Assembly: GCA_026315105.1 (NCBI GenBank)
Contig: CM048744.1
Span: 663,527,676-663,591,675, forward strand
DNA length: 64,000 nucleotides
Direction: 5' to 3'
Source of the DNA: Locusta migratoria
Lineage: Eukaryota > Arthropoda > Insecta > Orthoptera > Acrididae
Shown: positions 21,831-33,393 of the stretch, piece by piece
How the letters are laid out: each line of letters begins with the position of its first letter
How positions within the stretch are numbered: position 1 is the first letter of the stretch
The notes under the pieces: model-generated
Told to the model about the DNA's origin: nothing
Database searches by the model: none
What the model saw: only the letters and a program-made list of their open reading frames with translations
Program-made: the position numbers and the translations under genes

Positions 21831-22604
21831 TGCACCTGCAGGCTCCTTTGCAAACACTTTATTGAACTAATGTAAACAAATTTAGTAGGAAATACACTTT
21901 AAAAAGTGTAAACGATCGACATTTCTCGATTGCACAATTTTTTTATCGCTCAATATTTGACTCTCTCTGGTTCTCTTGACCGTTTTCGATAAGAAACTAC
22001 AACCAACACTGTTCAACCGAATGTGTCTGTTTGTACTCTTCTCTAAGCGCTCACAAAATCATAGACGTTAGGGTGAGTTGATCCAAATCTAACCTGAAAC
22101 TATGCTGTTGAGATTTTTTATTCTATTCTTCCAAATATTTATAGTGTGTAATGGCTTTATCTGACCTATTGTACCCAAGGCTCCTGCAAGGATGACATCA
22201 ACAGCATGTCACGAAGAAGTCAAAAAGATGCTCCTTGCCTACATACAACCGTTGAAACTTTATCACTTATGTAAAGATAGACGTAGATGACATCTCCTGT
22301 AAGAAAAAATCTTAAAATTAACAAAGTGTAACTAGTGAGGATCAGTTCGGGTACTAAAGTGATCTCGTTAGTTACTGAAATGAAAAACAGATTGTGAATA
22401 ATTCTTTTATTACTTAATCTTTTTAGAAAACTCAAATTTATAAAAACAATAAAGTGGATATTTTAATTTCCAAGTTCCAGATAGGTTGTCAGGATAGATG
22501 AAATGTATAAGCGATTTCAAAATAAAATAAAGTTGGTATAGTGGCTGAAGAATCGCGCCTACTTGATTTTAAAATTAATTCAATTTTGTCAGTTTCTGAA
22601 ACTT

Positions 22605-23045
22605 CCTGGCAGAATATAAATGTGTGCCGGAACCGGGACTCGAACCTGGGACCTTTGCCTTTCGCGGGCAAGCGCTCTACCGACTGAGCTATCCCGACAC
22701 GACTCACGATGTCGCCTCACAACTTTACTTCCGCCAGTACCTCGCCTCCTACTTTCCAAACTTCACAAAAGCTCTTCTGCGAACCTTGAAGACTAGCACT
22801 CCTGGAAGAAAGGATATGGTGGAGACATGGTTTAGCCACAGCCTGAGGGATGTTTCCAGAATGAAACTTTCACTCTGCAGCGGAGTGCGCGCTGATATGA
22901 AACTTCCTGGCAGATTAAAATTGTGTGGGGTATCCGGGACTCGAACCTGAGACCTTTGCCTTTCCAGCATCGTGAGTCGTGTCGGGATAGCACAGTCGGT
23001 ACAGCGCTTGACCGCGAAAGGCAAAGGCCCCAGATTTGTAAACAA
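22605..23045 (-). repeat. SINE family G dimer plus inverted head
   Basis: Minus strand: a tRNA-like unit at 22625-22705 (B box AGGTTCGAGTCCCGG, A box GGGATAGCTCAGTCGGTAG), a body with AGAAGCTCTTCTGCG reverse and CACTCTGCAGCGGAGTG, then a second minus-strand tRNA-like unit at 22905-22970 that ends abruptly. Immediately next (22976-23038) a plus-strand head GTGTCGGGATAGCACAGTCG follows. So two head-to-tail units meet an inverted head. The anticodon stem TTGCC/GGCAA is intact in the first unit but position 33 is G, so this is not a working tRNA. Confidence 0.8.
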
Positions 23046-23134
23046 CGCGACACATCTCCTACAGATACCCATATAGAATCTTAGTTTCAAAGACGACTAT
23101 TCATTGACTACAACGAGATTCATTTGATAATAAA

Positions 23135-24467
23135 TACACTCCTAGCATATTAAAATTGGTCCGTCACGTGCTACAGAAGCGAAAATTAACCGACATGAAG
23201 AAGATGCTGTGATATGCAAATAATTAGCTTTTCAGAGCATTCACACAAGGTTGGCGCCAGTGGCGACACCTACAACGCGCTGACATGAGGAAAGTTTCCA
23301 ACCGATTTCTCACACGCAAACAGCAGTTGACCGGCGTTGCCTGGTGAAGTGTTGTTGTGATGCCTCGTGTAAGGAGGAAAAATGCGTACCATCACGCTTC
23401 CGACTTTGATAAAGATCGGATTGTAACCTATCGCGATTGCAGTTTATCGTATCGCGACATTGGTCGCAATCCAATGATTGTTACCAGAATATGGGATCGG
23501 TGGGTTGAGGAGGGCAATACGGAACGCCGTGCTGGATCCCAACGGCCTCGTATCACTAGCAGTCGAGATGACAGGCATCTTACCCACATGGCTGTAAAGG
23601 ATCGTGCAGCCACGTCTCGATCCCTGAGTCAGCGGATGGGGACGTTGGCAAGACAACAACCATTTGTACGAACAGTTCGACGACGTTTGCAGCAGCATAG
23701 ACTATCAGCTCGGAGACCATGGCTGCGGTTACCCTTGACGCTGCATCACAGACAGGAGCGCCTGTGATGGTGTACGCAACGACGAACTTGGGTGCACGAA
23801 TGGCCAAACGTCATATTTCGGATGAAGCCAGGTTCTGTTTACAGCATCATGATGGTCGCATCCGTGTTTGGCGACATCGCGGTGATCGCACATTGGAAGC
23901 GTGATGGTATGGGGTGCCATTGGTTACACGTCTCGGTCACCTCTTGTTCGCATGGACGGCACTTTGAACAGAGGCCGTTATATTTCAGATGTGTTACGAT
24001 CCGTGGCTCTACCCTTCATTCAATCCCTGCGAAACCCTACATTTCAGCAGGATAATGCACGAACGCATGTTGCAGGTCTTGCACGGGCCTTTCTGGATAC
24101 GGAAAATGTTTGACTGCTGCTCTGACCAGCACATTCTCCAGATCTCGTCAATGGTGGCCGAGCAACTGGTCCGTCACAAGACGCCAGTCACTACTCTTGA
24201 TGAACTGTGGTATCGTATTGAAGCTGCACGGGCATCTGTACATGTATACGCCATCCAAGCTGTGTTTGACTCAATGTCCAGGCGTATCAAGACCGTTATT
24301 ACGGCCAGAGGTGGTTGTTCTGGGTACTGATTTCTCAGGATCTATGCACCCATATTACGTGAAAATGTAATCTCACGTCATTTCTAGTATAATATATTTG
24401 TTGAATAAATACCCCTTTATCATCTGATTTTCTTCTTGATGTAGCAATTTTAATTGCTAGTAATGTA
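23135..24467 (+). mobile_element. Tc1-like DNA transposon, near full length
   Basis: Ends TACACTCCTAGCATATTAAA and, inverted, TACATTACTAGCAATTAAAA mark terminal repeats that include the TA target. The size (about 1.33 kb) fits an intact Tc1 element. It carries the broken transposase at 23357-24330. A relative on the minus strand lies at 35675-37035. Confidence 0.85.
23357..24330 (+). pseudogene. Tc1-like transposase, frameshifted
   Basis: DNA-cleaving transposase of the Tc1 family (DD34E). It starts MPRVRRKNAYHH at 23357, and the first 136 codons give the paired-type helix-turn-helix region with the GRPRITSSRDDRH-like linker. A stop/frameshift near 23765 is followed by pieces in other frames: HISDEARFCLQHHDGRIRVW with the first catalytic Asp (23811-23870), MVWGAIGYTSRSPLVRMDG (23901-), and QQDNARTHVAGLARAFLD with the second Asp (24048-24100). 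The Glu-bearing PIENVW block expected next is lost in a disrupted area near 24110-24150, and the C-terminus resumes in 24150-24330. At least three frame breaks make it inactive. Confidence 0.88.
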
Positions 24468-24529
24468 TATTTACTGATATTTTATATCGCTTGTTTTTTG
24501 TAATTTTGATTTTTTATGTGTTGAAGATG

Positions 24530-25000
24530 TTGTGGTATTGAGTCTGAGGAGTGGTTTGATGCAGCTCTGCACGCTATCCTGAGCAAGCCTCTTCATCCCT
24601 CTCATATGAACTACAATCCACATCAATTTGAACCTGCTTAATGTATTCATCTTTCGGTCTTCGTCTGAGATTTTTAACCCCCCCCCCTCCCCCAAGCTTC
24701 CCTCCACTGCTAAATTCAGGGTTCCTTGATGCCTAAGAATGTGGCCTAGCTTCTTTTAGTCAAGCTATAGAGTAATTTCTTTTGTCTCCAATCCTCCTCA
24801 ATAGTTACGCGATCTACCAACTTAATCTTCAGCGTTCTTCTATAGCACCACATTTCAAAAGCCTCTATACTCTTTTTATCTGAACTATTTATCGTCCATG
24901 TGTCAGTCCTATTCAAGGCAACACAAACGCCTTTAGAACAGACTTCGTAACACTTAAATTAATATGTAATGTTAACAAATTTCTCTTTTTCAAAAAAAAA
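24530..25000 (-). pseudogene. 3' end of RTE-like LINE, decayed
   Basis: Minus-strand match to the last 450 bases of the LINE at 52.5-55.8 kb: GAGGAGTGGTTTGATGCAGC at the 3' end, then the CYRRMLK, RKRIEAFE and SETW regions recognisable in translation, with stops and a C8 expansion. Truncated at the 5' side next to an A run (24990-25010). Confidence 0.85.
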
Positions 25001-25042
25001 AAAAAAAAAAAATCCAAGTACCAAAACTCAAGTAAAATCTTT

Positions 25043-25221
25043 CAAAACGTTTGTTAAGCTTAAGGGACTTAACTGTGGGGTCATCAGTTCCTAAACTTAC
25101 AAACTACTTATGTACTACCTTATACTATAGACAACACAAATATCCATGCCCGAGGGGGGATTCCAACCCCCGACCGTAGCGGCCGTGCAGACCGTGACTG
25201 GCGTGCCGCAGACCGCTCGGC
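25043..25221 (-). repeat. SINE (family A), head slightly truncated
   Basis: B box GGGGGTTGGAATCCCCCC (one change) and complete body on the minus strand. Target duplication AAGTAAAATCTTT / AAGTAACATCTTT (12 of 13) lies at 25030-25042 and 25222-25234. The head stops at GCCGAGCGG, so the outermost bases are missing. Confidence 0.9.
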
Positions 25222-25346
25222 AAGTAACATCTTTATTTTCTTAGACATCATCCGATGTTCTTAGACTACTGCAAAAATCTGTATTAATCTACATTTTATC
25301 GTATTTGTAGTCATTGTGCTTTGCAAATTATTTTCAGCTTTTAATG

Positions 25347-25728
25347 TTCAAATGTTGAAATGTTTGTACAACTTATGGGACTTAACTACGGGCCGGCCGC
25401 GGTGGCCGAGGGGACTGAGGCGCTCCAGTCATGGTCTGCACGGCCACTCGGGCATGGATATTTGTGCCGTCCTTAGGATAAGCTAGTTGATAAGTAGTTT
25501 GTAAGTTTAGGGACTGATGACCCCGTAGTTAAGACCCATAACCTTTACAAACATTTGAACATTTGAACTTAACTACGGGGTCATCAGTCCCTAAGCTTAC
25601 AAACTACTTATGAACTAACTAAGGACGGCACAAATATCCATGCCCGAGGGGGGATCGAACCCCCGACCGTAGTGGCCGTGCAGACCGTGACTGGAGCGCC
25701 TCAGTACCCTCGGCCACCGCGGCCGGCC
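25347..25728 (-). repeat. SINE (family A) hosting a nested SINE
   Basis: Minus-strand SINE in two parts, 25347-25391 (tail) and 25579-25728 (body, B box, head). The flanking duplication CAGCTTTTAATG at 25335-25346 and 25728-25739 is perfect over 11-12 bases. It is split by the plus-strand SINE 25392-25566. Confidence 0.93.
25392..25566 (+). repeat. SINE (family A) nested inside another SINE
   Basis: Complete plus-strand copy with a short deletion after GCACGGCCAC that removes the B box. The 12 bp target duplication ACTTAACTACGG lies at 25380-25391 and 25567-25578 and comes from the host SINE body. Confidence 0.95.
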
Positions 25729-25802
25729 AGCTTTTAATGATGTTACTCAATTTGTATGGGGCTTAAATTGAGCCGTAAGGTAAATAAAAATAGACGCTGT
25801 AA

Positions 25803-25942
25803 TGTTCAAATGTTTGTAAATGTATCGGATCAAACTGCGTGGTCATCAGTCCGTAGCTTACAAACTACTTAAAGCTAGGTAAACTAACCTAAGGACAAAC
25901 ACACACACCCATGCCCCAGGGAGGACTCGAAACTCCACGGCG
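25803..25942 (-). repeat. SINE (family B), head lost
   Basis: Tail, body and B-box side (GTTTCGAGTCCTCCCTGGG) on the minus strand. An 11 bp target duplication (AGACGCTGTAA) lies at 25792-25802 and 25943-25953, so the truncation was present at insertion. Confidence 0.9.
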
Positions 25943-25953
25943 AGACGCTGTAA

Positions 25954-26580
25954 CCGTTGCTGCATCATATTGGGTATAGTGTAGCCACTGTGAACCTTGA
26001 GGCTTAATCATTTCCAGAGAAACGGAGCGTAATTTCCGGGGAGTCCTTCCACATTAAACTGCAGTCTCATGCACCGGAGCACAGAGTAATATCTGTGACC
26101 GGAGCGCCACGCAGCCCTTAGGACACCTTGGTGCCACACGCAAACGCCGGCCCCTCTTATGCAAATTGGCGCAGGCGAGCGGTGGCAGAGGCTGGCGGGC
26201 TCAGCCACGGGTCGCTGCTCACACGCGATGCGGAGAAAGTGTCAACAGTGGGCGCCTCTCGTGTGGACACGAGATTAGCGACTGCCGGCGCGCCAGCCGC
26301 GCACTTAGCGGCCCCTCGTTCGCACCAGACTGTTAAACCGCTCAGTAAACAGGCAGGCACAGATGTACTCCTCTGCTTAAGTTTGTAGTACTGGTTTCTG
26401 GGACCGCAGCAACCACTTCTGCGAAGGGATTGCTCTAACAGAAACGGAACGTGTTACACCGCCAACACTTCGAACTGTTAGCATATAACACGCACAGTAC
26501 TGGGTCCGAATGTGACGGAGAGTGGTAGCTCATCTGGCCACCTTTAATACAGTCATTTGAGGTCTTTTCAATTCATAGGT
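25954..26580. other. No gene recognised; GC-richer patch
   Basis: 26150-26345 is GC-richer and open on both strands (86 codons plus, 67 codons minus) without domains. Confidence 0.3.
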
Positions 26581-26634
26581 ATTACGAGAATGTCATTCTC
26601 ACACTGCAGCGCAGTGTGGTGTTGGTATGAAACT

Positions 26635-26784
26635 CGCGGTTGCTCGCCGTGGAGGTTCGAGTCTTCCCTGGGGCATGGGTGTGTGTGTTGTCCTTAGGTT
26701 AGTTTACCTAGGTTTAAGTAGTTTGTAAGCTACGGACTGATGACCACGCAGTTTGGTCCGATAGATTTACAAACATTTGAACAT
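26635..26784 (+). repeat. SINE (family B), head lost, inside a SINE G relic
   Basis: Begins in the arm before the B box (GGAGGTTCGAGTCTTCCC) and runs to the full tail. A perfect 13 bp duplication (TTGGTATGAAACT) lies at 26622-26634 and 26785-26797. The flank CACACTGCAGCGCAGTGTG plus TATGAAACT is the tail of SINE family G, so it landed in an older SINE. Confidence 0.92.
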
Positions 26785-26929
26785 TTGGTATGAAACTTTT
26801 TGACAGACCTGTATATCAGACCACTTTCACCGCGTTCCCCTAGTTAGTGTCTTTAAAATCAGAATGAAAAGAATTCAAAAGAAAAATGTCAAAATGTATT
26901 ATATCCGCAAACTTTAAGATTCTTGCATA

Positions 26930-28900
26930 AGAGAAAATGCAGGAGTCCATCTTAGTAACGAACTAAAGTCTCTGTCAGGTAACTTGTGCACCGAAGAGAA
27001 AATCAAAAAGATAAACTCTATAGTGAAATCACTTACAGAAGAACACCTAAAATCCAATGTCAACAAAAAGAAGTCATGGATGACTGAAGGCACACTTCAA
27101 ATGATGGGCAGTAGTAGGAAAGTAATCCTGAAGAATACAAGAATATCAACAAGGAGATCAGGAAACGTATACGAGGAGCTAGGGAAAGAGATCTGAAGGA
27201 ACAGTGCAATGAAATAGAGAAATTACAATTGAAGCATGATTGTTTCAATATTCATAAAAAGTGACAGAAAATTACAGAAAAAGGACAGGAAACATGTTGG
27301 TGAATAATAAAGGAAAAATAATATCAGAAGCTCCTCAAACAGGTCCTAACATTCTGCTGATAGAAGCACAAGCTGCAATAAATGGAATGAAAGATGGTAA
27401 ATCATCTGGTCTCGACAATGTGAATTCCGAAATTCTAAAGCTGCCCTGTGAGGATAATTTAAAATGGTTGACGGAAATATTCATTGACATCTACGCCTCT
27501 GGTAACATTCCACGGGAATGACTTAAATCCGAACGTATTACATCGCCTAAAATGTCTGGCGCTAAGACATGGTGAGTACAGGACCATCAGCCTCATGCGT
27601 CACTTGGTAAAGATCTTTTTAAACGTCATTCACCGAAGAATTTATAAGATCTGTGAAGAACAAATCTATTCTACACAGTTTGGATTCAGAAACGCATTTG
27701 GGACGCTAGAAGCATTATTTAGTATTCAAGTGCTATTTCAGAGGTACAGAGACGTAAATTGCGACATCTATGCCTGCTTTACTGATTATCAAAAAGCGTT
27801 CGAAAGAGTAAAACACGAGAAGATTGTTGATATTTTAAGAAGCATTCGTTTGGATGATAAAGACCTGCGTATAATTGTGAATCTATATTGGAACCAGTCG
27901 GCTTCTGTGAGGCTGGACAGAGAAAATACAGAAGACATAGACATTCTGCGATGTCTAAGGCAGGGCTTATTATTATCCCCACTCATATTCAACATCTATT
28001 CAGAACACATCATTGAGGAAGCTCTTGATGAAGTAATGATGGGAGTGCTCTTAAGTGTAAAATATATCAACAGCATCCTATATGACGATGACACAGTAAT
28101 ATTTTCTCATAGTGAGAATAGTTTGCAGTACCTTGCATAACAGCCCTCAAAAAACGAAACAATAAAAATTCAGTAAACACAGAGCCCCCGAATGTCTCAT
28201 TACCATAGGTCAAAATCACAAGTACATAAATACATATACCTAGGTACTACACCAGTAGAATCTTTCTGATGGGGTGAGAACTCGAAAACGACAGGTCTGT
28301 TTTCGGTAAGATGAGTAATCTTTTCAAAATCATGGCTGGGCCGGCCGCAGTGACCGAGCGGTCTGCGGCGCGTCAGGGGTTCGTATCCCACCTCGGTCAT
28401 GGATGTTTGTGTCGTCTTTAGTATAAGCTAGTTCATTAGTAGTTTGTAAGTTTAGGGACTGATGACCCCGCAGTAAGTCCCGTAAGCTTAACAAACATTT
28501 GAACATATCATTTGAAAATCATGGCTTAGCAATGACGACGAAGATCAGACTTCTATAGTGCTGAAATATGGACTTTAACAGAAGCGTTAGGTAAGCGTTT
28601 GGAGGCTTCTGAGATTTGGCTGTAAAGGAGAATGCTACGAATACCATGGACAGCGCATATCACAAATTTCGAGGTTCTACGAAGAATGAAGAAAGAAAAA
28701 AAAGTATTAGGTACCGTGAATGGAAGATAGATCCAATGCGTGGGACACATCATGCGGAACAAAGATATCATCTCCTCCAGACCATCCTGCAAGGAAAAAT
28801 ACCAGGGAAGACAAGCGTTGACCGGAGAAGAATATCCTGCCTTAAGAACAGCAGAACGTGAACCTCTAAAACATTTACAAAGCTATTTAGAGCTGCGAGT
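26930..28900 (+). pseudogene. Broken non-LTR reverse transcriptase (second LINE type)
   Basis: Remnant of a LINE polymerase. Upstream pieces at 26984-27250 and 27261-27521 hold the linker and the KDGKSSGLDNVNSEILK motif before the RT core. The frame 27484-28140 keeps YRTISLMRHLVKIFLNVIHR, a TQFGFR block, FTDYQKAFERVKHEK (first catalytic region), RCLRQGLLLSPLIFNIYSEH, and ILYDDDTVIF where the usual YADD has become YDDD. The C-terminal part continues at 28560-28860 after a SINE insertion (28338-28514), ending in a GHIMRNK and TGEE-like region. Several frameshifts and stops. It is clearly different in sequence from the LINE at 52.5 kb, though of similar architecture. Confidence 0.85.
28338..28514 (+). 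repeat. SINE (family A) inserted in LINE remnant
   Basis: Head GGCCGCAGTGACCGAGCGG, shortened arm, B box GGGGTTCGTATCCC, body and tail. A perfect 12 bp duplication (AAAATCATGGCT) lies at 28326-28337 and 28515-28526. Confidence 0.93.
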
Positions 28901-28939
28901 GACAGCAAAGCATTGCCAACATCCGGAACGGATAGGAAC

Positions 28940-29310
28940 CAGAAGAAGAAGAATCGGACCAGGAGTCGAACCCAGGAATTTGCCTTTCGCGGACAGGCGC
29001 TCAAGCGCATGAGCACGCCTTACAGGCTGTCCTCACAGCGTTTTAATCTGGCAGGAAGTTTCACGCCAGCGCACACTGCACTGCAAAGTTCTGACAGCAT
29101 CCTACAGGCTGCGGCTAAGCCACGGCTCTCCAGCATTCTTTCTCGCGAGATTCGGACGAGAACTTCTTTGAAGTTTGATGGAAGGAGACGAAATACCGAA
29201 GAATTAAAGCTATGAGGATGGGCTGTGACGCGGTAGAGCGCTTGACGGTGAAAGGCAAAAGCTCCTGTGTTCGAATCTCGGTCTCGCACACAGCTTTAAA
29301 ATGACAGAAA
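28940..29310. repeat. SINE family G inverted pair
   Basis: A minus-strand tRNA-like unit at 28955-29020 (B box reverse GGAGTCGAACCCAGG) and a plus-strand unit at 29217-29290 (GACGCGGTAGAGCGCTTG, then GTGTTCGAATCTCGG) face outward over a shared family G body. Both tRNA heads are decayed. Confidence 0.75.
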
Positions 29311-29321
29311 GTTTCATAGCT

Positions 29322-29520
29322 GAAATGTTCAAATGTTTGTAGAGTCTATGGGACTTAACTACGGGGTTATCAGTCCCTAAACTTACAAACTACTTATGAA
29401 CTACTTACGAACTAGGATGGCACAAACATCCATGCCCGAGGGGGGATTCGAACCCCCGACCGTAGTGGCCGTGCAGACCGTGACTGGAGCGCCTCAGTCT
29501 CCTCGGCCACCGCGGCCGGC
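29322..29520 (-). repeat. Full-length SINE (family A)
   Basis: Complete copy, B box GGGGGTTCGAATCCCCCC. A perfect 11 bp duplication (GTTTCATAGCT) lies at 29311-29321 and 29521-29531. It sits just inside the tail of the family G pair. Confidence 0.95.
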
Positions 29521-29773
29521 GTTTCATAGCTACTACAATTGTAAATGATAATGCAGTGTGATCAAATAAACAGATTACAACTTGAGACCAGTTTCAATTT
29601 ATAATGGGACTGGTTCACTGGTAGTTTAATATTAACAGTGGATTTTCAAGTTGCCTAAAATATGCTTCAGACTAACATTTTCGACTGATGATAACGTTAC
29701 GGAAGTAAGCAAGAACATTTTTCCTAGATGGAGTCAGTACAAGTATATGGATTTCTGTTATCTGACAACCACA

Positions 29774-29970
29774 GCCGCGCCGGAGTGGCCGAGCGCTTTG
29801 AGGCGCTATTCTCCGATGCGCGAGGCCGTTCCCCGTCGGAGATTCGAATCCTCCCTCGGACGTGGATATTAGTCTTGTCTTTAGTATAAGTTAGTTTATA
29901 AGTAGTTTGTAAATTAAGGGAATGATAACCCACAGTTAAGTCCCATAAACTTAACAAACATTTGAACAAC
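29774..29970 (+). repeat. tRNA-derived SINE (family A variant)
   Basis: Head GCCGCGCCGGAGTGGCCGAG, B box GGAGATTCGAATCCTCCC, body and ACAAACATTTGAACAA tail. Sister of 5612-5806. The target duplication is not clear. Confidence 0.88.
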
Positions 29971-30950
29971 AATTCTTTTTCCGCTTGTCTACTCCGTGGA
30001 GTCCACTCAGAGCCGCATGTATCTCAAGATGGGCAGCATACAGGTCGAAAACGGTCATCAGTTAAATAAATGAGTGACACTATTTACTGCTTCTCTAATT
30101 ACCACCAGATCGTTGTTCCGCCTGACCATATTGTTTACAATTTTCAAGTAATTATTGTTCAGAGTGAATTAAGGAGATTCCTGCGAATTAACCATTAGCC
30201 TCCTCCCCCCCCCCCCCAATCCTCCACCCAGGAGGATATTTGTGCATTCCCCCAAAAATTTTCGTTTAGACCGTTTAGAGAATTAAATTACTGTTTCCTT
30301 GTTTTGATTTATTTCAGCTGACAAGGAGATTATCAGAAGTGTAAATAATGGATTATGGTGGGTCTCGGATATGTTGCAGAGGGACTTACCCTGAGTTTCC
30401 TGGCACTTATGAATGCCGTTTTAGCAAAAGCGCCGGATTACTGAGAGCACGGATACAACCGGGATTCTATGTAAAGTATATGTTTGAAGGAACTTGATAC
30501 ATTCCCAGAAGCTGTGCCTTGGGAAACACTACAGGTCATTCCCGTTTTCAAGTAGGATCATTGAACAGATGAGCTGTTCCTCTGACGCCGCGATTTAATA
30601 TACGCTCGTATTTTGGTTGTTATGGCGGCAGTGCGGAACTCTGCCGAACGCCTGGCAGTATCTACCTAGCAGCCTCCATATCCACTGCTTTGTAGGTATC
30701 GTTTGCGAACACGATTCCTACTTCAGAATCCACGGCCATTCCTACTTTCCGTCTCCATAAATAATACGCGAGCATAACGTGACCATTTGAAAGCCATGAT
30801 TCAGATTTGCAATTAGTGCCAAAATTTGAAAAACGGTTTGTACAGAATTGCTTAATTAAGCGTAGTTTAACTAACAACAACATTTCCACACGATAATTCA
30901 TCATTGTGTGAGTCTTTATGGCCATGTGTGGGATTACTGAGTGGCTAGAC
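29971..30950. other. No gene seen
   Basis: Holds a GGTCGAAAACGGTCATCAG...AAATAAA motif at 30045-30072 and a 15-base C run near 30205. The 87-codon minus-strand frame at 30662-30925 has no domain. Confidence 0.35.
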
Positions 30951-30954
30951 TATT

Positions 30955-31178
30955 GATTAAATGTTTAAATGTTTGTAATGCTAAGGGATTTAACTGCTAT
31001 GGTTATTAGTCCTTACGCTTACAATGTACTTAACCTAACTTAAAGTAACCTAAGGATCCCTCCCTCCTCCACTGACACACACACCCATGCTCGAGGAAGG
31101 ACTCGAACCTCCGACGGCGAGCAACCTTGCGCTCTGCAGCAAGGAGTATTAGAGCGCTCGTCACTCCACCGTGGCTGA
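30955..31178 (-). repeat. Diverged SINE (family B)
   Basis: Tail ACAAACATTTAAACATT, body, B box GGAGGTTCGAGTCCTTCC and a GCCACGGTGGAGTGACGAGC head on the minus strand. A CACACACAC expansion occurs before the B box. Duplication is ambiguous. Confidence 0.85.
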
Positions 31179-31564
31179 TAGACTTGTGAGGGTTGGGTTT
31201 TCGAGGTTATGTTATAGCTACTAAAAGTCAAATGTTTCCAGAGTAAGTAGTATCTCCACGTACGAGTAGCGCCAGGACGTCTACATTCCGCAAGATCAGG
31301 GGTAAGGCAGTGCATGACGCCATGCGATAGTGAGATTGTTGGTCACTATCCTGCAATGCAAGTCTATATGGCTCAGGTACGGCAAAACAGAAAGTATCTG
31401 ATTGTAACCTTAGTGTTACTTGTGTTGGACGACTGTTCTACGAAGAGAAAGAAAGAAACGAACAGAAAAGAACCTATATATTGATCTCTGTGCATATTGA
31501 GGTACCACATATAAAATATTTGCACTTACACAATGTTATACCCTGTAATGTATAATCACATGAA

Positions 31565-31655
31565 AATTTGTAGGAAGGCCTGGATATGAACCCAGGTCTC
31601 CTGCATACCAGACAGTTGTGTTAAACACTACGCCAACCTGACCCAGTGGCTTCAC
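31565..31655 (-). repeat. tRNA-like SINE head
   Basis: Minus strand: GGTTGGCGTAGTGTTTAACA (A box) and CTGGGTTCATATCCAGGC (B box with a perfect five-base T stem). The acceptor stem does not pair. Confidence 0.65.
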
Positions 31656-32974
31656 ACAATCACACGAATTTAACCTCGTAGGTTTCCCTTCTGAGTCAAA
31701 ATTCTCATGTACACCCAATGTACACGATTTCCCTCTTGAACAACATAGCATAGAGTCTCCATATCAGCTGGATTAGCATAGAAAGAAAACAGGGATCACT
31801 GCCTGAAACTCGAGCACAGCTGTCTTCATTCAATTTGAACTGTATACAGTTTTTTTTTTTAAGTCCAATATTTTGAGAGGGTGTAGAACTTACTGAAAAA
31901 AAAATATTCCCATAACCAAAGGTATAGGGGACGGAGGTGTGAGGAATGAGCAGGCCAATGCCTGAGCCCTCACCAGCGGTCCTGAAATGTGTGCGTCAGA
32001 AGTTAGCGTAAACTGTGACGAAAGTGTGCCAGTGCGCCATCATGCATCAACCACATCTTCAGTCTATACCGATATAACACATCCTTCAAGAAGGTAGGGT
32101 TGGGTTGCTTGGTTGGGGTAGGGGGACTAAACTACTGAGGTTTCAGTCCTACGGTGGGGAGGGGAAGGAGTGAGGATAGAAGAGGAGGGGAGGGGGAAAG
32201 GAAATGCAGAAGTAAACAAGGAAGGAAGACTGCATTAGCTCGGGGCCCCGTGCTCGCCACGCACGAACTCACGAAAGAACCGTGAGACCCCTGGAGGATC
32301 AATAAGGTAGACAATCTGTTGATGAGAACAGATAATGTGCCAATTTAGCCTTTTTGGTGGCACGTAAGGCTCTATTCAACTATCGCCAAGTACGCCTGCC
32401 TGTACGTTGATTGAGAATCGGTATCACTGCCCTCTTTCCTGAATTTCTTGGGGATTTACATCTGCCCATCAATGCCACATAGAAAATTCATAACACCATT
32501 CCTTGTGTAGGTCTACAGTACTGTACAACAAGGCCAACAAACGCGACGAAAAGTAACGCAATCTTCTACACGTCTCGAACCACAAAACGGACTGTAAACA
32601 GTTGGTTGAGTGCTGTAAGACATCATAACACCCCGTTGATACATTTGACGAAGCGCCTATGCAACGGCTTTGCTAAATCCGTAACCATGTGGTGCGCAGC
32701 CCTTCCTAGAAATACACGTTTCTATCAGAATGTGTTTCCAAACCCAATATTATTGGAGTGAAGTTTCTTGTTTCGACGAGCACTACCACCTTTTTTTGAA
32801 TAGTCTTTATACATGGTTTAGAGCCGTTAGTAAGTAGCAGATCTCCGTCTTTAATGACCAAGCTGTCGACGGGACGTTAAACCCTAAGCTTCCTTCCTTC
32901 CTAAGTAGCAGATCTATGCTCGACAGGATCACTTCCTCGTCCCCAGTTCACTGTTCGAACCCGAATTATAAAAC
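31656..32974. other. SINE-like debris, no gene
   Basis: 32095-32300 resembles the body of a SINE on the minus strand (CCCCTACCCCAACCAAGC, GGTCTCACGGTTC) and 32870-32905 resembles a SINE tail (GACGGGACGTTAAACCCTAA, then CTTCC repeats). Otherwise featureless. Confidence 0.35.
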
Positions 32975-33170
32975 TGAGTGAGGAGGCACACTAGTTAAGA
33001 CATTGCACTAAAATTCAGGAGCGCGTCCGGCCAACCAGACATAGGTTTTCCGTGATTTCACCAAAATCGCTCCGGGCAAATGCCTTCCTCATCCTTTCGT
33101 AATCCGAGCGTGTACTCCAATGACGTTGCTTACTTCTCTCTTCATAACTACGAAACAATTTTTCTCATCA
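32975..33170 (+). repeat. tRNA-like SINE relic with GTTTTCCGTGATTT body
   Basis: A degenerate tRNA head (GAGGAGGCACACTAGTTAAG, CAGGAGCGCGTCCGGC) precedes GTTTTCCGTGATTTCACC, ATCGCTCCGGGCAAATGCC and CTTTCGTAATCCGAG, the body shared with the copy at 59.6 kb. Confidence 0.65.
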
Positions 33171-33186
33171 GATTTTCTGCCGCATC

Positions 33187-33382
33187 AAATTCAAATGTTT
33201 GTTAAGCTTATGGGACTTAACTACGGGGTCATCAGTCCCTAAACTTACAAACTACTTATGAACTACTTACAAACTAGGACGGCACAAATATCCATGCCCG
33301 AGGGGGGATTCGAACCCCCGACCGTAGTGGCCGTGCTGACCGAGACTGGAGCGCCTCAGTCACCTCGGCCACCGCGGCCAGC
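33187..33382 (-). repeat. Full-length SINE (family A)
   Basis: Complete minus-strand copy, B box GGGGGTTCGAATCCCCCC. A perfect 11 bp duplication (TCTGCCGCATC) lies at 33176-33186 and 33383-33393. Confidence 0.95.
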
Positions 33383-33393
33383 TCTGCCGCATC

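Noticed and set aside
22625..22705. Functional tRNA gene
   Set aside because: A and B boxes and the anticodon stem are present, but U33 is missing, acceptor ends do not pair and the same sequence recurs as a dispersed SINE.
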